This document shows, in pieces, positions 18,070-27,321 of a stretch of 64,000 nucleotides of DNA (the first letter of the stretch is position 1; each line of letters starts with the position of its first letter). Origin of the DNA: Paenibacillus sp. MSJ-34 (GTDB lineage Bacteria > Bacillota > Bacilli > Paenibacillales > Paenibacillaceae); assembly GCF_018918005.1 (NCBI RefSeq), contig NZ_JAHLPR010000001.1:62001-126000 (forward strand), written 5' to 3'. Both the position numbers and the translations under genes were made by a program. Below the pieces are notes generated by a model. It worked only from the letters and a program-made list of their open reading frames with translations. It was not told the origin of the DNA and ran no database searches.

Positions 18070-18237
18070 TTCTGTCACTCCTTTGCCTTGTAATACGGAT
18101 GGGCGTCCAATAAGATTCATCGAACATTTTCATGCGAGTTCAAAAAGTCCGCTTTTCAGCACCGAGAAGCTCTTTTGGAGAAATCGGCATGCATAGCTTG
18201 GCCCCTTCATTCATACAAGTGTAAAGGGGGGATGTCC

Positions 18238-18897
18238 GTGGAAAATATATGGTTGCTATTGGAAATTTTGATTATCAATATGGTGCTCAGCGGCGATAAT
18301 GCCGTCGTCATTGCACTCGCGGGGAAAAATTTGCCCCCGAAACAGCGCAAGCTTGCCGTATGGTGGGGAGCGTTCGGAGCTGTTGCGATGCGGTCGATCC
18401 TTACCGTTGCCGCCCTATTCCTGCTGAAAATTCCATATATTCAAGCGATCGGTTCTTTGCTGCTTTTGTATATAGCTGTGAAGCTGCTGATCGATGAAGA
18501 AAATTATACGAAAGTTCGCGAATCTTCCTCGTTGTGGAGCGCCGTCTGGACGATCATGGTGGCCGATTTCGTCATGAGTCTGGACAATGTCCTTGCCATC
18601 GCCGCCATTGCAAGGGGCGATTTTGCCCTCATTGTCATCGGGATCGCGCTTAGCATTCCGATCGTCGTTTGGGGCAGCGGCATCATTATGAAGTTGCTGC
18701 ACCGCTTTCCGGTGCTCGTCTATATCGGCGCCGCCATATTAGGGTACACATCCGGCGAAATGCTGATGAACGACGCCAAATTGGAATCTTTGTTCAGCGG
18801 GTGGGCGCCGGCGCACGCGTATGTTCCGATCGTTCTCGCCGTCCTTGTTATTGTCATCGGAATCGTGAAAAAATATCGATCCTCCGTTCATTCGTAA
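18238..18897 (+). CDS. TerC family integral membrane protein, paralogue 2
   Basis: Second TerC protein, 219 residues, transcribed away from the first. MENIWLLLEILIINMVLSGDNAVVIALA at the start and MSLDNVLAIAAIARGD in the second half carry the two DN motifs. About seven membrane segments. GTG at 18238 is preferred over ATG at 18232 because the AAGGGGGG site ends at 18231, leaving a normal gap only for the GTG. The 168 bases between the two terC genes contain no recognisable yybP-ykoY manganese riboswitch. A weak 5-bp hairpin with a T run (18883-18909) may end the transcript. Confidence 0.87.
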   Translation: MENIWLLLEILIINMVLSGDNAVVIALAGKNLPPKQRKLAVWWGAFGAVAMRSILTVAALFLLKIPYIQAIGSLLLLYIAVKLLIDEENYTKVRESSSLWSAVWTIMVADFVMSLDNVLAIAAIARGDFALIVIGIALSIPIVVWGSGIIMKLLHRFPVLVYIGAAILGYTSGEMLMNDAKLESLFSGWAPAHAYVPIVLAVLVIVIGIVKKYRSSVHS

Positions 18898-19006
18898 ACG
18901 GTATTTTTTCGAATTTGTGGTTTTTTTTCAAAAGTTCAGATAAAATATATTTAGAAACTGTCGTTTCGTGTCTAGTCCATATATGATGAACGGGGGGATA
19001 GGACTG

Positions 19007-19489
19007 GTGTCGAACAAACAGCATGCGATAGGTATCTTTATCGTCATCGCCGGTGTGGTCATATTGCTGGGAAAACTGGGCGTAATCGGTTTTTTGGGAA
19101 AGGCGCTATGGCCGCTTCTCATTTTGATTCCAGGACTGCTCGCCCATTATTTCGTTTTTGCCCGTATGGTTCCTTCGATCGTTCTTGTCCCTGGAGGAAT
19201 GCTAACGGTTTACGGTTTGCTTTTTATTTTTTGCAACTGGTTCGGATGGGATAAGATGAAATATGCATGGCCGGTACTGATTCTGGGCGTTGCCGTCGGA
19301 TTGTACGAATATTACTTGTCCGATCCTTATCAATCCCGCGGCCTGTTTGTGGCTGCCGCCGCGCTTGGCGTCGTTTCCTTGCTCCTGTTGTTTATTACGC
19401 TTTGGAGCTCCATGATTTATTTTTTAGCATTTGTTCTCATTCTGCTCGGTTTATGGCTTGTTTTCCGCAGAAAACCGCGCACTTGGTAA
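19007..19489 (+). CDS. Polytopic membrane protein, LiaI/LiaF-like (DUF5668-like) N-terminus
   Basis: Membrane protein of about 160 residues with five or six hydrophobic segments and almost no soluble part; the C-terminus is basic (RRKPRTW). The beginning (IGIFIVIAGVVILLGKLGV...LWPLLILIPGLL) resembles the LiaI/LiaF transmembrane module. GTG at 19007 is chosen because GGGGGG at 18992-18997 is correctly placed; ATGs at 18983 and 18986 are in frame but lie before that site. Function unknown. Confidence 0.7.
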   Translation: MSNKQHAIGIFIVIAGVVILLGKLGVIGFLGKALWPLLILIPGLLAHYFVFARMVPSIVLVPGGMLTVYGLLFIFCNWFGWDKMKYAWPVLILGVAVGLYEYYLSDPYQSRGLFVAAAALGVVSLLLLFITLWSSMIYFLAFVLILLGLWLVFRRKPRTW

Positions 19490-19521
19490 AGATTACGGGG
19501 TGTTACGGGGGCTCCGGCGAT

Positions 19522-19549
19522 TTGCAATTTTATTACAATCCCGTATAAT
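19522..19549 (+). promoter_or_regulatory. Sigma-A promoter of typA
   Basis: TTGCAA at 19522-19527, a 16-base spacer, TATAAT at 19544-19549. The transcript would carry a leader of about 95 bases before typA. Confidence 0.6.
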
Positions 19550-19562
19550 ATAAGAGATATGT

Positions 19563-19592
19563 AGCGTCGGCTTATTCTCCGGCGCTTCTTTT
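19563..19592 (+). terminator. Hairpin with short T tract in the typA leader
   Basis: AGCGTCGG at 19563-19570 pairs with CCGGCGCT at 19579-19586 (one G-T pair), followed by TCTTTTGT. It lies just after the predicted typA start site, so it may be a 5' stabiliser or a weak attenuator rather than the end of the upstream gene. Confidence 0.4.
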
Positions 19593-19650
19593 GTGTCGAT
19601 CACTCGCAAAAAATGTCAAATTGATAATTGAAAGGGTTTGGAACTTAGTT

Positions 19651-21492
19651 ATGCATACAAGAGAAAATATACGCAATATCGCTATTATCGCTCACGTCGA
19701 CCACGGCAAAACGACGCTTGTAGACAAGCTGCTGCAGCAATCGGGTACGTTTCGCGAGCATGAGCATGTTCATGAGCGCGCGATGGATTCGGGTGATTTG
19801 GAACGCGAACGCGGGATTACCATTTTGGCGAAAAATACGGCCATTACGTATAAAGATTATTTAATCAATATCGTCGACACGCCGGGACATGCCGATTTCG
19901 GCGGCGAGGTCGAGCGGATTATGAAAATGGTCGACGGCGTCTTGCTTGTCGTCGACGCTTTCGAAGGATGCATGCCGCAAACGAAATTCGTCTTGCGCAA
20001 AGCGCTTGAGCATCAGTTGACTCCGATCGTCGTTGTCAACAAAATCGACCGTCCGAACGCGCGTCCGGTGGAAGTGATCGACGAAGTGCTGGAGCTGTTT
20101 ATCGAACTTGGAGCCAGCGACGAGCAGTTGGATTTTCCGGTCGTATACGCTTCGGCGTTAATGGGAACGTCGAGCTTGAATCCCGAACAGCAGGAAGAGA
20201 ACATGTTCTCGTTGTATGAAACGATTGTCGGGCATATTCCGGCGCCTACGGAAGACGCGGAAGCGCCGCTCCAATTTCTGGTCACGCTGATGGATTACAA
20301 CGAATATTTGGGAAGAGTGGCGATTGGCCGTGTCAATCGCGGCCAAATCCGGCAAGGCCAGTCGGTTGCCGTTCTGACTCGGGAAGGCCAAACGAAGCAA
20401 GCCCGCATCGAGAAGCTTTTCGGATTTCAAGGCTTGAAACGAGTCGAGATTGCCGCAGCCGGAGCGGGGGATATTATCGCCATCGCCGGCATCAAAGATA
20501 TCAATATTGGAGAAACGATCGCCGATCCGGCCCATCCCGAGGCGCTGCCGGTGCTTGAAATCGACGAGCCTACGCTGCAAATGACGTTCCTGGTCAACAA
20601 CAGCCCGTTTGCGGGCCGCGAAGGGAAATGGATTACATCGCGCAAGCTGCGGGAACGTTTAATGAAGGAATTGGAGACGGACGTAAGTTTGCGGGTGGAC
20701 GAAACCGACAGTCCGGATGCATTTATCGTGTCCGGGCGCGGAGAGCTTCATCTTGGCATCTTGATCGAAAATATGCGCCGCGAAGGCTATGAGTTGCAAG
20801 TGTCCAAACCGGAAGTGATCGTGAAGGTGGAAGACGGCGTCAAGATGGAGCCGATCGAACGGCTGCTCATCGATATACCGGAAGACAGCATGGGCGCGGT
20901 TATGGAAAGCTTGGGAACGCGCAAAGCGGAGATGGTCAATATGGTCAACCACGGCAACGGCCAAATCAGGCTCGAATTTTTAATCCCCGCCCGTGGATTG
21001 ATCGGATACCGCACTCATTTTCTGACCTTGACGAGAGGGTACGGCGTCATGAATCACGCCTTCGACAGCTACGGTCCGTTCGCAGGCGGACAAGTCGGCG
21101 GCCGGCACCAAGGCGTGCTCGTTTCGACCGAGAATGGGACGGCGACGATGTACGGCATTTTGTCGGTCGAAGACCGGGGCATTTTGTTCGTGCAGCCGGG
21201 TACGGAAGTCTATGAGGGCATGATCGTCGGCGAGCATACGCGCGATAACGATATCGTCGTCAACATTTGCAAAGAGAAGCAGTTAACGAATATTCGTTCC
21301 GCGACGAAGGACGACACCGTCAAAATGAAGACGCCTCGCCTCTACTCCTTGGAGCAGGCGCTCGAATATTTGAACGATGACGAATATTGCGAAATTACGC
21401 CGAAATCGATCCGGCTGCGCAAAAAGATATTGAACAAAAGCGAGCGCGAACGCGCGGAAAAACATCGAAAAATGGCCGAGGCCAATTCATAG
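19651..21492 (+). CDS. typA: Translational GTPase TypA/BipA
   Basis: Ribosome-binding GTPase of the EF-G family that assists 50S assembly and stress or cold adaptation. The 613-residue product shows G1 AHVDHGKTT (residues 14-22), G2 ERGITI, G3 DTPGHADF and G4 NKIDRP, then the beta-barrel, EF-G-like domains and the BipA-specific C-terminus ending [17 protein letters not shown] at 19651 starts the conserved N-terminus; the ribosome binding site (AAAGGG at 19631-19636) is rather distant, and the frame is open upstream without a better start. It heads a run resembling B. subtilis ylaG-ylaH-ylaN. Confidence 0.96.
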   Translation: MHTRENIRNIAIIAHVDHGKTTLVDKLLQQSGTFREHEHVHERAMDSGDLERERGITILAKNTAITYKDYLINIVDTPGHADFGGEVERIMKMVDGVLLVVDAFEGCMPQTKFVLRKALEHQLTPIVVVNKIDRPNARPVEVIDEVLELFIELGASDEQLDFPVVYASALMGTSSLNPEQQEENMFSLYETIVGHIPAPTEDAEAPLQFLVTLMDYNEYLGRVAIGRVNRGQIRQGQSVAVLTREGQTKQARIEKLFGFQGLKRVEIAAAGAGDIIAIAGIKDINIGETIADPAHPEALPVLEIDEPTLQMTFLVNNSPFAGREGKWITSRKLRERLMKELETDVSLRVDETDSPDAFIVSGRGELHLGILIENMRREGYELQVSKPEVIVKVEDGVKMEPIERLLIDIPEDSMGAVMESLGTRKAEMVNMVNHGNGQIRLEFLIPARGLIGYRTHFLTLTRGYGVMNHAFDSYGPFAGGQVGGRHQGVLVSTENGTATMYGILSVEDRGILFVQPGTEVYEGMIVGEHTRDNDIVVNICKEKQLTNIRSATKDDTVKMKTPRLYSLEQALEYLNDDEYCEITPKSIRLRKKILNKSERERAEKHRKMAEANS

Positions 21493-21567
21493 TTCGACTT
21501 TCTCGCATGGAAGAGTGGCGCAAGCACGACATGAACGTGTACAATAACTAGGGAAAGGAGTGATCGT

Positions 21568-21885
21568 ATGCTGCACGATTGGTTTGCCTCCCACAAAATC
21601 ATTTCGTATATCATTATATACGTTTTGCTGATGTACATTTTCAACAAAGTGTTTCGCGTTCGCAGGCTGCCTCTACTAAAGGAGATTCTCATCTATCTGT
21701 TAATGGGGGTAGGAGCGTTTATTTTGTTGATTTTTCAAGTCGACAAGCTGCCGATTATACCTTGCCTGCTCGTTGCGGTCGGTTTAATGCTGCTGGTGCG
21801 CATTCGCTATTTCGTCGAAGCGCGCCAGAAACGCAAGGCCGAAGCCTCCGCATCGGCGGGCCAATCTCCCTCTCCCGGGGAATAG
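21568..21885 (+). CDS. ylaH: YlaH-like membrane protein
   Basis: Small membrane protein of 105 residues with about three hydrophobic segments (near 9-26, 41-60 and 63-80) and a basic, then Ser/Ala/Pro-rich C-terminus. The RLPLLKEILIYLLMGVGAFIL region resembles the YlaH-like family. The position directly after typA matches B. subtilis ylaG-ylaH, which supports the name. No biochemical function is known. GGAAAGGAGTGAT precedes the ATG. Confidence 0.8.
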   Translation: MLHDWFASHKIISYIIIYVLLMYIFNKVFRVRRLPLLKEILIYLLMGVGAFILLIFQVDKLPIIPCLLVAVGLMLLVRIRYFVEARQKRKAEASASAGQSPSPGE

Positions 21886-21903
21886 AGAGGAGGGAGAACT
21901 CGG

Positions 21904-22179
21904 GTGAAATTTCAGGATGCGCTCTTTAACTGGCTGCAAATCAAAATCGTGGCCAACGCTCGTCCGGACGATCGGGCGGCGCTCGATACATGCGAATTTT
22001 TCGCCGCCATTTTGACGGAAGATCATGGGGTAAGCGAATTGAATATCGAAACGACCGACGCGACGATGGTTCATATCCGTTACGTCGTCGACGGACAGGC
22101 GAAGAAGCAAATGTTTCCGCGGGAAGTCGCGGAACAATTGCTCCATGACATTAACTCCAATCCGAAATATAACGAGTAA
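21904..22179 (+). CDS. ylaN: YlaN family protein
   Basis: DUF1507 protein of 91 residues, the family's normal length. YlaN is important for growth under iron limitation in B. subtilis and has been described as an iron-binding partner that relieves Fur repression in Firmicutes; that role is taken from the family. GTG at 21904 with GAGAGGAGGGAG upstream. The typA-ylaH-ylaN block is compact (18 bases between ylaH and ylaN) and probably one operon. Confidence 0.92.
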   Translation: MKFQDALFNWLQIKIVANARPDDRAALDTCEFFAAILTEDHGVSELNIETTDATMVHIRYVVDGQAKKQMFPREVAEQLLHDINSNPKYNE

Positions 22180-22239
22180 GACGGGGATCGTAGGAGGGCT
22201 TTGGAAGCAACCTCTAAAAAGCATAAGGGTGTTGGATAC

Positions 22240-23286
22240 ATGAAGAATTCTGTTGCGAATCTTCCGCCGCGGGAGCGGGGCAAACGTTCCAAGACGAATC
22301 CGTGGTGGTACGTTCTATATGTTTTTATTGCAATCGTCATTATTTTGCTAATACTGTCTATTTTATCGGTTCTAGGTTTGATCGGATATACCGGCGTCAA
22401 AGTGAACGATGCCATCAATGAAATTTCGACGGTGGAGGATGGCGAACCAAGCGATCTCCCCGTTCCGTCTGCGAAGGAAAAACCGGTGTCCATGTTGATT
22501 CTGGGCTTGGATTCGCGCAAAGAGACGGGTTCTTTGAATACCGACGTTATTATGGTAGCGGTGTTGAATCCGGAAACGAAGAAAGCGACCATCGTTTCGC
22601 TGCCGCGCGATACGTTAGTCGAAATGGACGGATACGAGAAACATAAAATCAATTGGTTCTACCCGAACTTCAAATCGATGGAAAACCGCAAAAAAGTAGA
22701 AGACGGCAATGCAGAAATGAAGAAGATGATGAGCCAGTTTATCGGGATTCCGATCGATTACTTGACGACGATCAATTTCCAAGGTTTCGTGGACGTCGTC
22801 AATACGTTGGGCGGCATTGAAATCGATGTCGATATGGATATGAGATATAAGGATACGGCGGACGGAACGAACATCGATTTGAAAAAGGGATTGCAAACGT
22901 TAAACGGCGAGCAAGCTCTCGATTTTGTCCGTTACCGCAAATCGTCCTCCAACGTGAAAAAGCCGACGAGAGAATCGAGCGATTTCGAACGGAATCAGCG
23001 GCAAACGAAAGTGCTTAAAGAAATTGTGCGCAAACTGCAATCGTTTAATGCCGTCATGAAGATCGACGAAATTTTCGGGGCTGTCGGCAAAAATTTGAAA
23101 ATGGACGTGCAGCCAAGCCAAATTCGCGAGATGATCTCGACATACTACAATATTAATAGAGACGATATCGAATACATACCTGTGCCGGGGACGTGGAAAA
23201 GTCCATACGTCTATTTGGATGAGACCGAATTTGCCGCGGCGAAGGAGAAATTGAAGCAGCATTACGATACGGAAGCGCCGCAATAA
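22240..23286 (+). CDS. LytR-CpsA-Psr (LCP) family cell wall polymer ligase
   Basis: LCP enzyme of about 348 residues, expected to attach wall teichoic acid or other anionic polymers to peptidoglycan on the outer membrane face. A basic cytoplasmic start (PPRERGKRSKTNP) is followed by one membrane segment (about residues 23-50) and the LCP domain with SMLILGLDSR, LNTDVIMVAVLNP, SLPRDTLVEM, HKINWFY and LDFVRYRKSSS motifs. ATG at 22240 has AAGGGTG at 22225-22231; a TTG at 22201 is also in frame but only 2 bases after a GGAGGG, so the start is uncertain. Confidence 0.9.
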   Translation: MKNSVANLPPRERGKRSKTNPWWYVLYVFIAIVIILLILSILSVLGLIGYTGVKVNDAINEISTVEDGEPSDLPVPSAKEKPVSMLILGLDSRKETGSLNTDVIMVAVLNPETKKATIVSLPRDTLVEMDGYEKHKINWFYPNFKSMENRKKVEDGNAEMKKMMSQFIGIPIDYLTTINFQGFVDVVNTLGGIEIDVDMDMRYKDTADGTNIDLKKGLQTLNGEQALDFVRYRKSSSNVKKPTRESSDFERNQRQTKVLKEIVRKLQSFNAVMKIDEIFGAVGKNLKMDVQPSQIREMISTYYNINRDDIEYIPVPGTWKSPYVYLDETEFAAAKEKLKQHYDTEAPQ

Positions 23287-23321
23287 TCCGTAGTTGTCAT
23301 ATAGCGGCCATAATGCGCCTA

Positions 23322-23330
23322 TGCTATAAT
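23322..23330 (+). promoter_or_regulatory. Extended -10 promoter candidate
   Basis: TGCTATAAT at 23322-23330 is a perfect extended -10 element, 43 bases before the next start. No convincing -35 lies at the right distance. Confidence 0.4.
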
Positions 23331-23372
23331 ATATAAACATCATTGCTTCGGCAACGCAAAGGAGGTCGGCCC

Positions 23373-23825
23373 ATGACGGAACCAGTTACGGTATTGTCAG
23401 CGGCTTTATTCGATCAATTGCAAAAAGAAACGTTCGCTCTATTGAACACCATCGATGCCGAAACGGGCGCTCCGACCTGCAGCGCTATATCGTGGATCTA
23501 CGCTGTGAATCAAACGACGCTTCGTTTCGCGATCGATCAGCGTTCCCGGTTGATCGCGAACATGAAGAACAATCCAAACGTGACGGTCTCCGTGTTTGGA
23601 TTGGGTACGCTGTATGCGATATACGGGAAGGCATCCGTTGCGGACGGTACGCTGGAAGGCGTTCCTATCAAATTGGCCTGTATCGATGTAGGGATCGACG
23701 CGGTGCGCGAAGCGATGTTTTACGGCGCCCGCATTACCGCAATGCCTGAATATGAAAAAACATACGATAAGCGTGCGGCGGCAAAATTGGATGGACAAGT
23801 GTTTGCCGCATTACAAAAAGCCTAG
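23373..23825 (+). CDS. Pyridoxamine 5'-phosphate oxidase-like (FMN-binding split barrel) protein
   Basis: Protein of 150 residues with the split-barrel flavin-binding fold. The segments FALLNTIDAETGAPTCSAIS, LRFAIDQRSRLIANMKNNP and VTVSVFGLG match PNPOx-like proteins; whether it binds FMN, F420 or heme cannot be told. It is too short to be a full PdxH, so a general flavin reductase or chaperone role is more likely. ATG at 23373 has a strong AAAGGAGGTCGG. A terminator overlaps its end. Confidence 0.75.
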   Translation: MTEPVTVLSAALFDQLQKETFALLNTIDAETGAPTCSAISWIYAVNQTTLRFAIDQRSRLIANMKNNPNVTVSVFGLGTLYAIYGKASVADGTLEGVPIKLACIDVGIDAVREAMFYGARITAMPEYEKTYDKRAAAKLDGQVFAALQKA

Positions 23826-23855
23826 TGATATGCTCACTTGGCTTTTTGTTTTTTG
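23815..23855 (+). terminator. Terminator after the PNPOx-like gene
   Basis: AAAAAGCC...GTGA at 23815-23828 pairs with TCAC...GGCTTTTT at 23834-23847, followed by GTTTTTTGG. The left arm lies in the coding end. Confidence 0.8.
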
Positions 23856-23878
23856 GCGGGTTCGCCAACTTGCGGAAG

Positions 23879-24433
23879 CTATAGATGCCGGTTCAATTTT
23901 GGCTCGTCTACCGGTTTTCGATCCGGATTTTCCCTGACGGGAACGGTGTCTTTCGGCATTTGCGGCACGATTCTGCCGACGATATCGGCCAGTTCGTTTA
24001 AGATTCCGGCGATCGGTTTTCCGTTTTGTATATCGAGCCCAACTTCGCGAATCCGTTCGCGCAAATCAACGTCGGCGGTTACGACGGCATTCATGCCGTA
24101 AGGATCTTTGCGGAACGCCTCGGCAACGGAATATTTAATCGTGCCTACGCGCGATCGTTCCATCTTTTCATTGACATCGATCCCGACGACGGCCGTGTTG
24201 CCGAGGATGACGCAATTCGCTCCGCGAACGCCCGGGATGCTCGTAGCGAGTCGTTCCAAATGCTGTTTCACGGCATTGGCGTCGTATATAGCATTGTTAT
24301 TCCCTGTATTATAGGTTCTTGCAGATTGCGTTTGCGGTCCCATACCTTGCGGAGAGGGTGATGTGTTGTTCCGTACTTGATTGCAGCTTGTGAGCAATAG
24401 CATCAGCGCTACAATCGACAGCCATGTTCGCAT
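23879..24433 (-). CDS. ylaJ: YhcN/YlaJ family sporulation lipoprotein
   Basis: Lipoprotein of 184 residues with signal MRTWLSIVALMLLLTSC (lipobox LLTSC, Cys17), an Asn/Ser/Gln-rich spacer, and a YhcN/YlaJ domain (about 62-165) with the pattern IPGVRGANCVILGNTAVVGIDV and YGMNAVVTADVDLRERI. Family members are found in spore inner membranes or coats and help germination or outgrowth. ATG at 24433 follows GAAAGGACGGG. It is divergent from phoH (ylaK), as expected for the yla neighbourhood, though inverted relative to its neighbours. Confidence 0.88.
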   Translation of the reverse strand: MRTWLSIVALMLLLTSCNQVRNNTSPSPQGMGPQTQSARTYNTGNNNAIYDANAVKQHLERLATSIPGVRGANCVILGNTAVVGIDVNEKMERSRVGTIKYSVAEAFRKDPYGMNAVVTADVDLRERIREVGLDIQNGKPIAGILNELADIVGRIVPQMPKDTVPVRENPDRKPVDEPKLNRHL

Positions 24434-24552
24434 TTCTACCCGTCCTTTCAATTTCCAACTTATCATCGTCATTATTTTGTCCTGCGCCCATTTGTTTTAT
24501 GTACAAAGGCATAGTCGTCGGCAACCGAATACCACGCTTGGAGGGAACTCGA

Positions 24553-25884
24553 GTGAAAAAAATATTTGTGTTGGATACGAATGTATTGTTGCATGATCCC
24601 AATGCGATTTTTGCGTTTGAAGACAACGAAATGATTATTCCTGCGGTGGTATTGGAGGAGATCGATTCGAAAAAAAGAAACGCTGACGAAATCGGGCGCA
24701 ACGCCCGCTACGTTTCACGCTTACTGGACGGATTGCGCGATAAGGGACATTTGCACAGCGGTATATTGCTTCATAACGGCGGCATGCTGAAGGTGGAATT
24801 AAACCACCGCAGTTTTGTCAAAATGCAAGAAATGTTCGGGGAGACGACGAACGATAATCGAATATTGGCCGTGGCTCTCAATTATAAGTTGGAAGAGGAT
24901 AAAAGAAAGGAAGCGAGGCCGGTCGTTCTCGTCAGCAAAGATGTGCTCGTACGCATTAAAGCCGATGTGCTGGGGCTGAACACGCAAGATTATTTGTCGG
25001 ACAGAACGGCGGATCCGGCGGATCTGTATCTGGGCTGCTTGACGGTCAACGTCCATCCGTCGCTCATCGACGAGTTTTACTCGTACCGTTATTTGCTTGT
25101 TAAAGACTTGCAGGTCGGATATCGTTTATATCCGCATGAATTCGTCATCTTGAAGGACGAGATGGGAACGAGCAAATCGGCGCTCCTGAAAGTGAATCAA
25201 GACGGAACGAGGCTTGAACCTTTGTTCCTGAGCAACGATCCGGTGTGGGGAATCGCAGCGCGCAACGCGCAGCAAAGAATGGCGCTGGAATTGCTGCTGA
25301 GCGACGAAATCCCGCTCGTGACCATTACGGGAAAAGCGGGAACGGGCAAAACGCTGCTGGCGCTGGCCGCCGGTTTGCTGAAGGTCGAAGACGAGCGCAA
25401 ATATAAAAAATTGTTGATCGCAAGGCCGGTTGTGCCGATGGGGAAAGACATCGGATATTTGCCGGGAGAAAAGGAGGAGAAGCTTCGCCCGTGGATGCAG
25501 CCGATATACGATAACCTGGAGTTTTTGTTCGATACGAAAAAGGCCGGCGATATCGATAAAATATTGGCGGGCATGGCCAGCATCCAGGTCGAAGCGCTCA
25601 CTTATATTCGAGGCAGGTCGATCCCCGGGCAATTCATCATTATCGACGAGGCGCAAAATTTGTCCAGGCATGAAGTGAAGACGATCGTCTCGCGGGCCGG
25701 GGAAGGAAGCAAGATGATTTTGATGGGCGATCCCGAACAAATCGATCATCCGTATTTGGATGCGGCGAGCAACGGTCTGACTTATATTGTAGAACGGTTC
25801 AAAGACCAGAATGTCAGCGGCCATATTACGCTGGAGAAAGGAGAGCGCTCCAAACTGGCGCAACTGGCGGCCGATTTATTATAG
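24553..25884 (+). CDS. phoH: PhoH family ATPase with PIN domain (YlaK-like)
   Basis: Protein of 443 residues: an N-terminal PIN ribonuclease-like domain (about 1-150, VLDTNVLLHDP, acidic residues in EEIDSKK and DNRILAVAL) fused to a PhoH P-loop ATPase domain (Walker A GKAGTGKT at 260-267, Walker B FIIIDEAQN near 360, followed by GDPEQID). Such PIN-PhoH fusions are RNA helicase/ribonuclease candidates. GTG at 24553 has TTGGAGGG upstream; the longer frame back to 24424 overlaps the divergent ylaJ start and is not used. A terminator follows. Confidence 0.92.
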   Translation: MKKIFVLDTNVLLHDPNAIFAFEDNEMIIPAVVLEEIDSKKRNADEIGRNARYVSRLLDGLRDKGHLHSGILLHNGGMLKVELNHRSFVKMQEMFGETTNDNRILAVALNYKLEEDKRKEARPVVLVSKDVLVRIKADVLGLNTQDYLSDRTADPADLYLGCLTVNVHPSLIDEFYSYRYLLVKDLQVGYRLYPHEFVILKDEMGTSKSALLKVNQDGTRLEPLFLSNDPVWGIAARNAQQRMALELLLSDEIPLVTITGKAGTGKTLLALAAGLLKVEDERKYKKLLIARPVVPMGKDIGYLPGEKEEKLRPWMQPIYDNLEFLFDTKKAGDIDKILAGMASIQVEALTYIRGRSIPGQFIIIDEAQNLSRHEVKTIVSRAGEGSKMILMGDPEQIDHPYLDAASNGLTYIVERFKDQNVSGHITLEKGERSKLAQLAADLL

Positions 25885-25895
25885 TTTGCAAGATC

Positions 25896-25930
25896 AAGCC
25901 GATTCGAGAGCGGATCGGTTTTCTTTTTTC
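25896..25930 (+). terminator. Terminator of phoH
   Basis: AAGCCGAT at 25896-25903 pairs with ATCGGTTT at 25914-25921, then TCTTTTTTC. Confidence 0.7.
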
Positions 25931-26019
25931 AACTTTGCTTTTTTTGAAAATAAGGGACAAAGGGCCCATTCATTTGTTAGAATAAGAGAGATTAGAAAGC
26001 GGATGAAAGGAAGAAAGTC

Positions 26020-27321
26020 GTGTCCAAAAAGAAATATGCGATTGTCCTTTTCTCGATGCTGCTCTTATGCTTTGTATTGTTTTCCCAATTTTTCATTGCC
26101 GCTCCTACGGTGGAGAAGACCGATCCGGGCGGAAAGGAAGGGAGTCAACAGCCTTCCGATATAGGCAATCCGAACGAGAACATGAAAGAGCTTCACGTAA
26201 CCGTTCAAATGGATCCGCTCGACTTCACCGTATTGAATCAGATGAATATGGAGTATATGGAGCGCAACAACGTGAAAGTCTATCTTGAAAATATACCTCC
26301 CGAAAGCGCATACACCGAAATGAAGAGGGCGGCGCGAATCGGCGACGCGGCCGACGTCATGCTGCTGGACAGCGAATGGATCCGCGAATTTGCCGTTTCC
26401 GGTTACATTTTGCCTGTCGATTCGTATTTCTCGAGCGTAGCTTCGAACGAGGCTCTCGACGTTGTGATGAATATGGTGAAATGGAACGGATACATATGGG
26501 CGGTCCCGAAGGATGTCGATCCTTACGTTTTCGTTTGGAACGAAAGCTTGCTGCGCGAGCTTGGCGCCAATCGGCTTCCCGCAGACCGGGAAGCTTGGCT
26601 CGACTTGCTTCATCGCCTGGACGAAGCGGCGGATCGCAGCTATTTATTGGCGCTCCAACCGGAAGATCCGTACAGCTTCGTCTCGTTGTTGCGGCGGCTC
26701 GGACCGACCGGCGACGCGATTCCATTGCTGGAAGCGATTCAACCTTATCTATACATATCGATCCAAGATGATCGCGGTGCGTGGGAGTTGATGAAGGAAG
26801 GCAAACTGTTAGGGTTTGTCTCGACCTGGTCTCAAGCGATGAAACAGAAAGTTCGCGGCATCCAGATCGAGCCGGCCTCTCCGGAACGGGCAGGGGGCGA
26901 ATTGTGGATTGCCAGCCGAAGCTTTGCCGTCTTCGCCGGATCGAAGCAAGAGGAGGAGGCGAAACGCTGGATTTTGGAAATGACGTCTCCCGAGACGCAG
27001 AGGGAATGGCTGGAGAAGACGGACGGGCTGCCCGCCATTAAAGCCGAATATGCCGGATTGAACCCGCAGATGTATCCGGCTGCCTTGCGGGAACGAATGA
27101 TATCGGCCGCCGATCAAGGCATCGCCGCAAGTCCCGAGCTTGCCGAACAAATGGCCGCTTTATCGAAGCTGGTGCGGCAATTTGTGCAGAAGAAGACGCC
27201 GGCCGCGTTAATCGCCGAACATTTGCTGGCGGCGGGAGAAGGGCGGAAGGCAAGCGACGATCCCGAACGGGAACAGTCGGAGCCGCCGCAAACCATTGGC
27301 GAGCTGTCGCCTTCGTCATAA
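26020..27321 (+). CDS. Extracellular solute-binding protein, orphan
   Basis: Family 1 ABC transporter solute-binding protein of 433 residues. The N-terminal hydrophobic segment (residues 5-28) has no lipobox, so it is probably membrane anchored or secreted. Typical segments are DVMLLDSEWIREFAVSGYILPVD, NGYIWAVPKDVDPYVFVWNESLL and FAVFAGSKQEEEAKRWILEM. No permease or ATPase genes are near, so its partner is encoded elsewhere or it has another role. GTG at 26020 with AAAGGAAGAAAG. Its stop overlaps the stop of the convergent coiled-coil gene by 6 bases. Confidence 0.82.
   Translation: MSKKKYAIVLFSMLLLCFVLFSQFFIAAPTVEKTDPGGKEGSQQPSDIGNPNENMKELHVTVQMDPLDFTVLNQMNMEYMERNNVKVYLENIPPESAYTEMKRAARIGDAADVMLLDSEWIREFAVSGYILPVDSYFSSVASNEALDVVMNMVKWNGYIWAVPKDVDPYVFVWNESLLRELGANRLPADREAWLDLLHRLDEAADRSYLLALQPEDPYSFVSLLRRLGPTGDAIPLLEAIQPYLYISIQDDRGAWELMKEGKLLGFVSTWSQAMKQKVRGIQIEPASPERAGGELWIASRSFAVFAGSKQEEEAKRWILEMTSPETQREWLEKTDGLPAIKAEYAGLNPQMYPAALRERMISAADQGIAASPELAEQMAALSKLVRQFVQKKTPAALIAEHLLAAGEGRKASDDPEREQSEPPQTIGELSPSS

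Noticed and set aside
18070-18237. yybP-ykoY manganese riboswitch before the terC genes
   Set aside because: The conserved loop sequences of that motif could not be found on either strand.
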